Source: Candidatus Melainabacteria bacterium
Lineage (GTDB): Bacteria > Cyanobacteriota > Vampirovibrionia > Gastranaerophilales > Gastranaerophilaceae
Assembly: GCA_022009935.1 (NCBI GenBank)
Contig: CP091731.1
Coordinates: 1,932,897 to 1,996,896 of the forward strand
DNA length: 64,000 nucleotides
Direction: 5' to 3'
Both the position numbers and the translations under genes were made by a program. The notes beneath the pieces are model-generated. The model saw only the letters and a list, made by a program, of their open reading frames with translations. It did not search any database and was not told where the DNA came from. Below, one piece after another: positions 1-7,453 of this stretch. Numbering within the stretch: the stretch's first letter is position 1; every line of letters begins with the position of its first letter.

Positions 1-1
1 A

Positions 2-244
2 AATCGTGGCGAGAAAATGGCAAGCGATGCCCAACTTCGAATGATTGAAGGAATGTGGCGAGAAGTTTGCTATTTCGATAATAACGAATTTGCAAAAAAA
101 TCTCTCAGAAAATTTTTAAAATCCAAGTTCAAAGTGGATGACGTTATGTTTCTGACTAAAAGCCAAGGCTTGCAAAGTTATTCAAGCATTACAGGCTATA
201 AAAAAGAGTTTAAAAAAGAAAAAAGTGTGGCCACACTTAATTAG
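2..244 (+). CDS. gemA: GemA/gp16-like phage protein, 3' part
   Basis: This is the C-terminal part of a Mu GemA (gp16, DUF1018-type) protein. The reading frame is open back to base 2, so the true start lies before the window; the in-frame Met at 17 is probably internal. The motifs AQLRMIEGMWREV and FLKSKFKVDDVMFL are the conserved core of the family. In Mu, GemA lies in the middle-early region just before mor and affects host gene expression and DNA supercoiling. A Mor-type gene follows about 800 bp downstream in the same orientation, which supports both calls. Family assignment is confident; function in this phage is inferred from Mu. Confidence 0.8.
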   Translation, partial: NRGEKMASDAQLRMIEGMWREVCYFDNNEFAKKSLRKFLKSKFKVDDVMFLTKSQGLQSYSSITGYKKEFKKEKSVATLN

Positions 245-269
245 TAGAAGAAAAATAAGGAGAAAACAA

Positions 270-395
270 ATGGATCAGACAATGGACAAAATGGCAGACG
301 AAAAAGCAAACATGATGGGTAACCAATTCTTCGGTGAAGTTTCACACGATGAACCTAAAGAATGTGCGGTTATGGGTTTAATTAAAATCAAATAA
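270..395 (+). CDS. small hypothetical phage protein (41 aa)
   Basis: A 41-codon ORF begins at ATG 270 behind a good ribosome binding site (AAGGAG, 257-262) and lies in line with the gemA-mor operon. The product is Met-rich and acidic (starts MDQTMDKMADEKANMMG). I do not recognise a family. Its tight spacing to gemA and to the next gene at 398 argues that it is translated. Confidence 0.5.
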   Translation: MDQTMDKMADEKANMMGNQFFGEVSHDEPKECAVMGLIKIK

Positions 396-397
396 TT

Positions 398-595
398 GTG
401 CTTGATGAAGAATTAAACGAAGCAAAATTGCGTTATGCCGATGTTGCTCTTGAAGAAGAGAATTGGAGTGCAAAATACGAACGCAAACAGACTTGTAAGA
501 TTCTTGAAGGTCAAATTGCAATTCTCAATAAATTGCAGAGAGACTTTGAATGTATGCTTACCCCAATGCCTAAATCAATGGCTATGGCAGGTTAA
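398..595 (+). CDS. small coiled-coil-like phage protein (65 aa)
   Basis: The ORF begins with GTG 398, two bases after the stop of the preceding 41-codon gene, so translation is probably coupled. The product is charged and probably helical (LDEELNEAKLRYADVALEEENW), ending in a short Met/Pro tail. No family recognised. Its stop codon (593-595) lies two bases before the first hammerhead ribozyme, so ribozyme cleavage would release its message with a hairpin at the 3' end. Confidence 0.5.
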   Translation: MLDEELNEAKLRYADVALEEENWSAKYERKQTCKILEGQIAILNKLQRDFECMLTPMPKSMAMAG

Positions 596-597
596 AA

Positions 598-662
598 GGT
601 CGAAACGGTCGGCTAACGGTGCAAGCTGACCGTCTTAGAGTGATGCTCTAACTGATGAGACC
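598..662 (+). ncRNA. type II hammerhead ribozyme 1
   Basis: All core elements of a hammerhead ribozyme are present in the right order. Helix II is 598-601 paired with 659-662 (GGTC/GACC) and is the open helix, so this is type II. GAAA is at 602-605. Helix III is 606-613/625-632, 8 bp with one G-U, closed by an 11-nt loop. The cleavage triplet GUC is 632-634. Helix I is 635-640/646-651 (TTAGAG/CTCTAA) with loop TGATG. The invariant CTGATGA is 652-658, and A605 can pair with U633 as the fold requires. Predicted cleavage follows C634. It sits between the stop of the 65-aa gene and the ribosome binding site of the 94-aa gene. The core match is complete; activity is inferred. Confidence 0.93.
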
Positions 663-684
663 AAATAAAGAAAAGGAGTAAATT

Positions 685-969
685 ATGGAAACTCAAGAAA
701 AAGCAACACAGGTTTTGGATAAGCAAATTTCTGAAGTTCAAGCAAAAATTAATCAAGCAAAAATTAACATAGCAGATGTATTTATCAAAACGACAAGCAT
801 TGATATTCAAGACATTCGTTCCCCTAAAGATGCTCTGCCATTCATAGAAGATATGGAAAAGATGCCGCATTACTTAAATACCGTAAAGGCACAGGAAAAA
901 GTCCTCGCAGCATTAACAAAATCTCGTGCAGAGATTGTTACCGCAATCACAGGTGAATTTGTAAAATAG
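685..969 (+). CDS. hypothetical 94-aa protein bracketed by hammerheads
   Basis: The ORF starts at ATG 685 behind AAAAGGAG and is intact. The product is probably mostly helical (MET QEKATQVLDKQISEVQ... EFVK), with heptad-like patterning in residues 8-35 and 65-90, and has no recognisable family motif. It lies in the GemA-Mor early operon of a Mu-like phage. The gene is enclosed by two hammerhead ribozymes in the same orientation: self-cleavage after 634 and 1002 would cut out a 368-nt RNA carrying only this ORF and its ribosome binding site. What the protein does is unknown. Confidence 0.7.
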   Translation: METQEKATQVLDKQISEVQAKINQAKINIADVFIKTTSIDIQDIRSPKDALPFIEDMEKMPHYLNTVKAQEKVLAALTKSRAEIVTAITGEFVK

Positions 970-970
970 A

Positions 971-1030
971 GATCGAAACGAGCCATTTTAAAAAGGCTCG
1001 TCTTAGTGTAAGGCACTAACTGATGAGATC
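971..1030 (+). ncRNA. type II hammerhead ribozyme 2
   Basis: A second complete hammerhead with the same topology. Helix II is 971-974/1027-1030 (GATC/GATC), GAAA is 975-978, and helix III is 979-984/995-1000 (CGAGCC/GGCTCG, perfect) with a 10-nt A/T loop. The cleavage triplet GUC is 1000-1002, helix I is 1003-1008/1014-1019 (TTAGTG/CACTAA) with a 5-nt loop, and CTGATGA is 1020-1026. Cleavage is predicted after C1002. Helix sequences differ from ribozyme 1 while base pairing is kept. That is covariation within one locus and strong evidence for a selected RNA structure. It lies immediately after the 94-aa gene and before the mor ribosome binding site. Confidence 0.93.
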
Positions 1031-1051
1031 AAAAAAAGTATGAGGAGAGAT

Positions 1052-1349
1052 ATGCGATTTGAAAAATGGATGGAAAACGTAACAATTGATGATTTACCGA
1101 ATGATGATTTAAAACTCATAGCTGAAGTAGCCGGACTAAAACAGGCTATGCTATTTATTTTTTCTTTTTTCAGGTGTTGTTGTTAGCATTCCAAATAATC
1201 CATTCACTAAATTAAGAGATAACTATATTATGAACCATTACGATGGGACAAGAACTTCTATAAATAAACTTGCAACAGAATGCGGAATTACACACAGGCA
1301 TGTTTATAGAATTCTAAAAAAGAGATTAGAACCCCCAACCCCTAAATAA
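1052..1349 (+). CDS. mor: Mor-type transcription activator
   Basis: The reconstructed product is about 98 aa and belongs to the Mor/C activator family of Mu-like phages. The N-terminal half contains LPNDDLKLIAEVAGL. The C-terminal half contains VVVSIPNNPF, then a helix-turn-helix (SINKLATECGITHRHVYRIL), the classic Mor layout of a dimerisation region followed by DNA binding. One indel in the T-rich stretch around 1150-1175 separates the two halves. The start ATG 1052 has AGGAG seven bases upstream, right after hammerhead 2. In Mu, Mor switches on middle transcription. The divergent control region with an 18-bp inverted repeat at 20.46 kb is a possible target (inference). Confidence 0.8.
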
Positions 1350-1381
1350 TATCTTGCGTTGATAGTATTCATCACTTCTTT

Positions 1382-1418
1382 GCCTTGATGTTTATTGTTT
1401 CACATTGAGGCTTTTTTT
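1382..1418 (+). terminator. terminator of the gemA-mor operon
   Basis: A hairpin with arms GCCTTGATGT and ACATTGAGGC (10 bp with two G-U pairs) is followed by seven T (1412-1418). It lies about 30 bp after the mor stop. A possible promoter for the next gene overlaps it (TTCACA 1399-1404, TACAAT 1421-1426, 16-bp spacer). Confidence 0.75.
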
Positions 1419-1449
1419 GTTACAATTAGTGAAACTGGAGGAAATATTT

Positions 1450-2263
1450 ATGAGTTTTTCAGATACACACGCAAATTATAAAACATACGAAAGTGAGAAA
1501 TTCTATGTTAAGGATTTCCCTGATGATATTGAAGAAGCTTTGCAAGGGTTATTGGTAAAGTTTGCTGATGGGGAAGGACGTAAATTAAAATTTCTAATAA
1601 ATAAAATAGGAACTGTTGTTAATTCAGGTATTACAGAAAATTGGGGTTGGGATTATTTAATACAAGATCTTAATGAAAGTATTAGAAAATTAATCATGAG
1701 TAATTATAATAAATTTTTCGATTTTTTAGAGCTATTGTATGATAATGATGTTGCATCTATTAACGAAATTAACGACTTTTTAGAAGATAATTCTATTGGT
1801 TACAAGTTTTCTAATGAATCAGGCTATTACACTTGGATTTTAAGAGAAGACTGTGAAATTACTGCTATTCAACGAACCGAAACTCTTTTGCAAACACCAA
1901 CCAATCTTTGTAAACAAGCAAAAGAACACTTAAAACAAATTATAAATAATTTAAATACAGGAACAGAGAGAGCAAAAAAAGATGCTTTAAGAGATGGTTT
2001 ATCGGCACTTGAAACATTAATGAAACAGATTACACATACAAACGATATAAAAGATGCTACAAAAGAACTAAGAAATTTAAATATTGCACCTGACTTTTTT
2101 AATAAAAGAAGGTTTATCTATATGGGATAGAACACATCAAGAGTATCCTGATATTCGTCATGGTAATCCCAATGTAGTGTCAATAGGAAAAGCTGAGTTA
2201 CTTTATTGCCTGAATAAAATTTTAATTTATATTGAATTTCTATGTGATTTGAATATAAAATAA
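1450..2263 (+). CDS. Abi-like protein with C-terminal RHG motif
   Basis: The start at ATG 1450 is chosen because of the GGAGG at 1437-1441; an in-frame start at 1405 lies in the terminator. The reconstructed protein is about 270 aa. One indel near 2110 separates the main part from a C-terminus that reads PDIRHGNPN followed by a final helix. The soluble helical body plus a C-terminal IRHG segment resembles AbiJ/HEPN-like abortive-infection proteins seen beside phages. That resemblance is by eye only. The gene has its own start signals after the early-operon terminator and converges on the next gene, whose stop abuts at 2264. This layout fits a moron used for exclusion of other phages (inference). 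Confidence 0.45.
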
Positions 2264-2455
2264 TTATTCTTCAACAGGTGTTATTGAATCCATATCAATA
2301 TTATATTTTCTGCCATCTTCATCAACGCAGGTAGCGAATGGAACTTTTGCATCGGCATAAACATTTGTCCAAGTGTATAATAAAATTCCTCGTTTTTGAG
2401 TCTTGTGATTAAAAACCTTTGTGCCAAACATTGTTCTGTCTTTTTCAATTGTCAT
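2264..2455 (-). CDS. hypothetical 63-aa protein
   Basis: An intact small ORF read from 2455. The sequence has the look of a small beta-rich adaptor (KVFNHKTQKRGILLYTW, YATCVDEDGRKYNIDM-like pattern), but I cannot name the family. It is the last gene of the minus-strand accessory set and ends one base from the stop of the Abi-like gene. Confidence 0.5.
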   Translation of the reverse strand: MTIEKDRTMFGTKVFNHKTQKRGILLYTWTNVYADAKVPFATCVDEDGRKYNIDMDSITPVEE

Positions 2456-2468
2456 TGTTTTATCCTTT

Positions 2469-2829
2469 CTATTTGTTAATAATTACTTTAATTGCATTTT
2501 TTACTTCAGGTTTATTAGTTTTGAAATCGATAAATTTACTTGTTACTTTTGTAAATTGAATTGAACATCCGTTTTCAACAAATAATGCCAATATATCTTC
2601 AATTCTTGCTTGACAGTTTGTGATTGTAATGTAATCAATATTGAACTCTTTGCAATGTTCAATAATAGGTTTTACGTCATACTCCCAAATTACATCACTA
2701 AAATTAATGTTTTCATTTGTTGTATCTAAAGTCCTCTCATAAGCATAAAAGAATGTTGAATTAATACCTTGATCTTTTAAGCATTTGTCAATGTTTTTTG
2801 CTTGTTCTAATTTTTCAATCTTTTTTCAT
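2469..2829 (-). CDS. DUF7698-like phage accessory protein
   Basis: The reconstructed protein is about 119 aa. One surplus A near the start (codons 3-4, around 2820) shifts the frame. The pattern VIWEYDVKPIIEHCKEF followed by IDYITITN and RIEDILALFVENG matches a family I remember from phage and gut-bacterial accessory regions as DUF7698; no activity is known to me. The start ATG 2829 has AGGACA upstream. A copy of the repeated leader element precedes the gene. Confidence 0.45.
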
Positions 2830-2848
2830 ATTTATGTCCTTTCGTTTT

Positions 2849-2926
2849 TAATGTGCATTAACATTAATCACTCGTTGTGACTTTAATTTAAAGTCATTGG
2901 GAGTGATTTTTGTATCATTTCAACAC
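2849..2926 (-). repeat. repeated intergenic leader element, copy 1
   Basis: This is one of three related intergenic segments on the minus strand. Read in that direction it contains GAATGATACAAAA-type sequence, then AATCACTC pairing with GAGTGATT around an inner hairpin (TGACTTTA/TAAAGTCA), then a second hairpin (TTAATGT/ACATTAA) just before the ribosome binding site of the gene at 2829. Compare copies at 3175-3253 and 4431-4498. Confidence 0.6.
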
Positions 2927-2928
2927 AA

Positions 2929-3156
2929 TTATTTTTTCTCAATTATTTCGCCAAAATATATGTCGTTCGGCTTTTCAGGATCGAGTAAGCATTCAATCAT
3001 AAATACAAATCTCTCGCCGGGATTTTCACCATTGAGGCATTCGCAACCAACCATTGTTTTATCTTCACTCATAGCAATCACTTTATAATCAAAATTGTCT
3101 GAATTGCTTATTCCTTTTATCTTTTTTAATTTGTAAATGCCGTTTAATTCAATCAT
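2929..3156 (-). CDS. hypothetical 75-aa protein
   Basis: An intact ORF with start ATG 3156 behind AAGGAGC. The product looks like a small beta-barrel domain (IYKLKKIKGISNSDNFDYKVIAM, then VFMIECLLDPEKPND). No family is recognised. It is flanked on both sides by copies of the repeated leader element, which suggests that this run of small genes is shuffled or regulated as separate cassettes. Confidence 0.5.
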   Translation of the reverse strand: MIELNGIYKLKKIKGISNSDNFDYKVIAMSEDKTMVGCECLNGENPGERFVFMIECLLDPEKPNDIYFGEIIEKK

Positions 3157-3174
3157 AGCTTGCTCCTTAACTTT

Positions 3175-3253
3175 TAATGTGCATTAACATTAATTACTCT
3201 CAAGCCTTTTAATTTAAAGTCATTGAGAGTGATTTTGTATCATTCAGACACAT
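3175..3253 (-). repeat. repeated intergenic leader element, copy 2
   Basis: The second copy shares the stretch TTAATTTAAAGTCATTG (plus strand) and GATTTTGTATCATT with copy 1. The outer stem is changed but still paired (AATCACTCTCAA against TTGAGAGTAATT). The terminal TTAATGT/ACATTAA hairpin again lies directly before a ribosome binding site, here that of the gene starting at 3156. Confidence 0.6.
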
Positions 3254-3255
3254 AG

Positions 3256-3507
3256 TTATTGAGCAATATAATATTGCGTTGGAGCATAATTGTTGAAGTT
3301 CCAACGCAAGTCGTGGTAAAAATCTTGCTCGTAATTTGGAGTTGGTTTAACGAAAGGCGGTAGGAAGTTTTTGCTTTCCTCATGGGCTTTATAAGAATTA
3401 ATTGCCGTTCTTAATTCAGCATAAAATTTTGCTTTAAATTCCTCTAAGGTTAATTCCAAGCGTTCTTTATGATTTTGTCTATTATTAATTATGATTTTTC
3501 TATTCAT
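3256..3507 (-). CDS. hypothetical 83-aa protein
   Basis: An intact ORF from ATG 3507. The product is basic at the N-terminus and aromatic-rich at the C-terminus (FYHDLRWNFNNY, QYYIAQ). I do not recognise it. It lies between a terminator (3562-3587) and copy 2 of the leader repeat. Confidence 0.45.
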   Translation of the reverse strand: MNRKIIINNRQNHKERLELTLEEFKAKFYAELRTAINSYKAHEESKNFLPPFVKPTPNYEQDFYHDLRWNFNNYAPTQYYIAQ

Positions 3508-3561
3508 TTATAATTATCCTATCTTATAATTTTTTAATCCGTAATTGCCTGAATGGCTAAT

Positions 3562-3587
3562 AAAAAACAGGGGATGAACCCCTGTTT
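3562..3587 (-). terminator. terminator after the DUF4268-like gene
   Basis: Read on the minus strand, arms AAACAGGGG and CCCCTGTTT close a 5-nt loop and run into a T tract. The hairpin lies 12 bp after the stop of the gene ending at 3599. Confidence 0.75.
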
Positions 3588-3598
3588 ATAGATATAGT

Positions 3599-4405
3599 TT
3601 AAATGCTTTTTCTGAATTTTTCTGCCAATTCAATGTGTTTTTTAGCCGTTTGGTTATAAGTTTCTTTGTCTTTCAAGTCTGAATCAATAACCTGTCTTAT
3701 ATTGCAACTTTTATTTGAATCCAAGCATTGCCATATCAAAGTTCCGAGTTCTTTTTCAATTTCGTCTTTGTGTTTGTATAATTCGGTATATTTGGCTTTA
3801 TCGTTTCCGATAAATATTTCTGTTGCAACGTAGGCATCTTTTACACTCATTGTCTGCTTAATATAAGCACCTTTAACTCCGATTGGGACGTTTTGATAAT
3901 GTTGTGATGCCGGCTGAACTTGAAAATCACCTAAGCCCATTTCATCACAGACTTCAGAATAAACAGTCCAATAATCAAATTGAATGCCGCTTGTCTGAGT
4001 TATTGCTCTTGGTTTCTTTTCTTTGATTTTGAATTCAGGTTTCAACAGGCATTCAAAGTCTATTTTATCCACGTTCAAAAATGCTTTAAAAACAAAAAAT
4101 CCAAGTTCGCCATCTGAGCCTTCATTCAATATTTTTAATACATTCATGATTTGCTCTTTTGGGTTTGTAACAAACCAAGCAAAATACGGCTTTTTAGGCA
4201 GATTTAAAACAGTTTCATTGTTAATAGAATTAACCAAAGTGTCGAAGTTTTGCGTTAAATCAACGAGGGTAACAATAACTTTGCCGCTTTTGCTTTGATA
4301 ATCTGCCATTGTTGAAGTAACGATAACGGGTGTGTTCTTTTCCAAGTATTCAGAGAAGTTTTGCTTTGTCTTTAATACTTGTTCAGGTGTAATGTTTTCT
4401 GTCAT
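3599..4405 (-). CDS. DUF4268-like accessory protein (268 aa)
   Basis: An intact ORF. ATG 4405 is chosen because AAGGAGG precedes it directly. Residues 1-150 are an alpha/beta domain (EYLEKNTPVIVTSTMADYQ... TLVDLTQNFDTLV). The C-terminal third (TEIFIGNDKAKYTELYKHKDEIEKELG) matches the DUF4268 pattern found in proteins with nuclease-like or defence contexts. I see no certain catalytic motif. It follows copy 3 of the leader repeat and has its own terminator, so it forms a self-contained cassette. Confidence 0.45.
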   Translation of the reverse strand: MTENITPEQVLKTKQNFSEYLEKNTPVIVTSTMADYQSKSGKVIVTLVDLTQNFDTLVNSINNETVLNLPKKPYFAWFVTNPKEQIMNVLKILNEGSDGELGFFVFKAFLNVDKIDFECLLKPEFKIKEKKPRAITQTSGIQFDYWTVYSEVCDEMGLGDFQVQPASQHYQNVPIGVKGAYIKQTMSVKDAYVATEIFIGNDKAKYTELYKHKDEIEKELGTLIWQCLDSNKSCNIRQVIDSDLKDKETYNQTAKKHIELAEKFRKSI

Positions 4406-4430
4406 AAAGACCTCCTTTGTTTTGTACACA

Positions 4431-4498
4431 CCCATTCATCACTCGTTTAATAATTTAATTAAAGTCATTGTGCCTGATTTTGTATCATTCGGACACAA
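4431..4498 (-). repeat. repeated intergenic leader element, copy 3
   Basis: The most divergent copy. It keeps GATTTTGTATCATTCGGACACAA and TTAAAGTCATTG (plus strand), but its outer stem is mostly lost. It lies between the Gly-rich gene and the ribosome binding site of the DUF4268-like gene. Confidence 0.5.
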
Positions 4499-4903
4499 TT
4501 ATTTTTTTCTTACATTTCTCTTTTCATTAAGTGCCAAATAATGAATTTGAGTTTTCATATCCGATAAAGTCCTTGCTTCTCTTACACGTTCAACTTGTCT
4601 GTCAAACTCATCAGATATTTTAGGGAAGTTTTCATCGTTTGAATCTGTATTAGAAAATTTTTCTCTAATCTTATTAAAAGATTCTAATTCCGTATCTAAA
4701 TTTCTGCGAGCTTTATTCATTTGTGCTTGAGTGGATCTATATGCTTTGTTTAATTCGTCATCTGTCATTTGATGATATTTATCCATAAACTCTGTACGAA
4801 ATGAATTATTATCATTTTCATATTTATTTCTTAATTCGGAAGAATTTGTTCTTGCACTTCCGCCTCCGCCACTTCTTCCACCGCCTGAGCCACGTCCGCC
4901 CAT
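4499..4903 (-). CDS. Gly-rich N-terminus, coiled-coil phage protein
   Basis: An intact 134-aa ORF. Residues 1-17 are almost only Gly, Ser and Arg (MGGRGSGGGRSGGGGSAR); the rest is a charged helical region likely to form a coiled coil. Gly-rich leaders like this occur on virion or internal phage proteins, but I cannot assign a role. It begins two bases after the stop of the DUF4417 gene, so the two are co-translated. Confidence 0.5.
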   Translation of the reverse strand: MGGRGSGGGRSGGGGSARTNSSELRNKYENDNNSFRTEFMDKYHQMTDDELNKAYRSTQAQMNKARRNLDTELESFNKIREKFSNTDSNDENFPKISDEFDRQVERVREARTLSDMKTQIHYLALNEKRNVRKK

Positions 4904-4905
4904 AA

Positions 4906-5527
4906 TTAGACTCCTTTCTTTTTATTAAATTTATTCATATACGGTTCGAACCATCGGATGTTTTTATATCCTTCAAATTCGGTTAGTCTGTTTCCATAAA
5001 CCAAAATCTTTTTGGTTCAAGTTGTTTCAACATTTCTTTAAATCCTTGCATAAAGAGGTGTTTTGCATTTTCATTATTCAAAACTCCGATCGTTCCAATT
5101 GCAACAATTGAGTTTTTGGGAATTCCTAAAAATGTATATTTATAGCTTGATTCATCTGACCAACTAACTGTTGGGATAACTTTTATTCCTAAATGTTGCC
5201 AGTAGCAAGCACACCAACGATTTCTGTAAACCTGCCATATTTGAAAGGCAGTCGGATAATTTGTGTACATAGAAAAATCAGGAGACAAGACTCCATCATA
5301 TTTTTTCAATTCTTCAATCTGAGAATCAGCATTTTTCCAACATCTCTCAAAACGGTAATCATCCAAGAAAAAATGTGCCGTTCCGTTACGGTTTGAATCT
5401 ACCCGATAAGGGATGAGTTCTTTTATCTCGAACTCATCTGCTTTGATATCGGGTATTCCGTATGAATTAGAGGAAGAGAAAAACCTTTTTCAACATTTTG
5501 CACGTTTAGTAAATCTCGCCAAGACAT
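4906..5527 (-). CDS. DUF4417 phage protein
   Basis: The reconstructed protein is about 206 aa. The conserved DUF4417 core is clear: HFFLDDYRFERCW, then VLSPDFSMYTNYP, QIWQVYRNRW, VIPTVSWSDE and GIPKNSIVAIGT. This family occurs in mobile elements and phages; its biochemical role is unknown to me. Two indels, near 5460 and near 4995, shift the N- and C-termini. The start ATG 5527 has AAGGAG. Confidence 0.75.
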
Positions 5528-5536
5528 AAAAACTCC

Positions 5537-5828
5537 TTATGCTCTTAATTCTTTTACTTTTTCAAGAAGATGATTTGCAAAGGTTTCAATTGTGTTCACA
5601 CCTTGATTGAAACAATAATCATCCAACTCATTCGGCGTATTTTTGATTTTTTCTTTTAGTATAAATAAACTATCAATTGCCGGTTGAGTGTATTTTGCGA
5701 GGTTTTCATATAATTTGGTGATTGAATTTGGAACATTCTTTTTTTATAAGTTTTAAAATGAACGGTTGAATAACTGCCCATATTGCACTAAAGTCTTTCC
5801 AATTCTTAATTAACAACAATAAATTCAT
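5537..5828 (-). CDS. hypothetical 96-aa phage protein
   Basis: Reconstructed across one indel near 5745 (T-run). The N-terminus is hydrophobic (MNLLLLIKNWKDFSAIWAVI) and could be a short membrane or amphipathic helix. The rest is helical and ends ETFANHLLEKVKELRA. It lies directly after the endolysin gene, where holin or spanin-like functions are common, but nothing proves that role. Start ATG 5828 has AGGAAA upstream. Confidence 0.45.
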
Positions 5829-5842
5829 AATAATTTCCTTTC

Positions 5843-6356
5843 TTAGTAAACTTGTATTTGCCGGCTTTGATTGAATTTTTTATAATAAGAGATTTTGTTT
5901 CTTAGGTATTTTCCGACACTTTTTTGTGATAAATTCGGCAAATAGTGAAGATAAGTAATATCAATTTTGCCTTCAGGTTTTGTTTTCTTACGATCAAATT
6001 CATAGTGTGTGAAAACTTTGTTTTCATCGACTATAATTCCGTAATTCACGCATAAATATCCTGCAAGGCAGCACAAAGCCTCAACCTGTTTTTGTGTTAG
6101 GGGATATTTTGTTTGTTTTTACCTAAATCAAAACCTGCCATTCCACAAACTGACAAACCAATACAACCAGTATTTCCGCCACCGCAATGTGCGGCATAAT
6201 TGCCGTCATAACAATTTAAATTATCTTCAGGTTTATGCGTTCCCGGATAAATTCTTCCAAGTTTATCGATGCAATAATGGTATGCATTTAAGTCAACTTG
6301 GCAAGGGAATTAGCACCTGCTGTCCAATGTAAGCAGATTTTTGATAATGATGTCAT
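5843..6356 (-). CDS. N-acetylmuramoyl-L-alanine amidase (endolysin)
   Basis: The reconstructed protein is about 170 aa and has the Amidase_2 fold: KICLHWTAG at the N-terminus carries the first zinc His, then YHYCIDKLGRIYPGT, HCGGGNTGCIGLSVCG, and a C-terminal segment with VFTHYEFDRKK carrying a further zinc His. It would cleave the amide bond between MurNAc and L-Ala in peptidoglycan at lysis. There is no signal peptide. Indels lie near 6300 and near 6110. The start ATG 6356 follows AAGGAG. It lies upstream of the 96-aa gene and downstream of the tail-collar cluster. Confidence 0.8.
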
Positions 6357-6367
6357 ATTAAAACTCC

Positions 6368-6868
6368 TTATTTATAACGAATGCAGATATGAACAATTTG
6401 TGATGGGGGTTGAACGGTTTTTGAAGCACCGTAAATTTTATTATTTGCGGATGCTTTACTTGTTGTTAGTGTTTTTGATGCCCATAGTCAGGATTACCAC
6501 GCCCTTCTTCAGCAACTCCTGTCGCATCCCAATAAAAAGCACTAACAGTATGTGTGTGATCAGGAATTCCTGCCGCAATTTATTTTCCGACATTAGTTCC
6601 CGGTTGTAAAAATCTTCCTGTGATGTTGTAGTCAGGAATTCTAAACTCATCACTTGCTTCGGTTCCGTCATTAAATCTTGAGCCAATTACAGCATACAGT
6701 TGCTTGTAATCCGAAATCTTTAATTTAAAGCCATCACAAGGTAAACATTTTTCATGAGTATAATTAATCGGATAAGTAACCAAGGATCCTATAAATTCAG
6801 GTGTTAAGTTGTTTTTATTGTAATTATTTTTGATTTAAAGGGGCAGTTTGTAATGATAATATTTCCAT
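6368..6868 (-). CDS. tail-collar domain protein A
   Basis: First of four tandem paralogues. The reconstructed protein is about 165 aa. Conserved core: DYKQLYAVIG, EFRIPDYNITGRFLQPG, and the C-terminal tail TVQPPSQIVHICIRYK. Such phage tail-collar domains form the tips of fibres and contact the receptor. Indels lie near 6490, 6590 and 6820. The variable middle differs from the other three copies. Confidence 0.7.
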
Positions 6869-6874
6869 ATAAAC

Positions 6875-7451
6875 CTATTTGTATTTAATGCAGATATGAA
6901 CAATTTGTGACGGGGGGTTGGACTGTTTTTGACTTTCCATAAATATTGGTATCCAAAATTAAATCACCGGCTTTTCGATTTTTTGCAGACTTTGACATTT
7001 GGAACATAAATTCATCACTTCTATCGGTTGTAACCGTTAAAGTTCCTCCATAATCATCCGTTCCATAGTCTGTAAGATAGGTATTTCCATAATATTGTTT
7101 AGCAGTATTTCCGGCATCAACTCTTAATGCTAAGTCAATATTTGGTAATCCTGCATTTTTTAATGTTCCAAAACTTTTCGATCCCGGTTGTAAAAAACGA
7201 CCTGTTATATTGTAATCAGGGATTCTGAATTCATCGTTTTCTTCATCACCCTTATTGTAATCTTTGCCTAAAATTGCATATAACTTTAAATAATCATTAA
7301 TTTTAAGAACGTAGCCATCACATGCGAGGCAATCATTCGGAACATGACCATTAGGGAATACAAATAAAGCTCCGATTTTATCTCTTGTTAAAATGTTTTT
7401 ATGATAACCGTTTTGGTTGATTTCATTGGTTTTTAGACTTTTTATTTCCAT
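6875..7451 (-). CDS. tail-collar domain protein B
   Basis: The longest paralogue (about 190 aa). Starts MEIKSLKTNEINQNGYH, then FVFPNGHVPNDCLACDGY and DEFRIPDYNITGRFLQPG. A run of six G at 6912-6917, where copy A has five, throws the last 15 codons out of frame. Corrected, the protein ends with the family tail SQIVHICIKYK and stops at 6875. The middle region (residues 95-160) is unique to this copy and is the likely specificity part. Confidence 0.75.
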
Positions 7452-7453
7452 AA

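Noticed and set aside
4600..4640. CTGATGAG on the minus strand, hammerhead-like
   Set aside because: It lies inside a coding region and has no GAAA or GUC partner helices around it.
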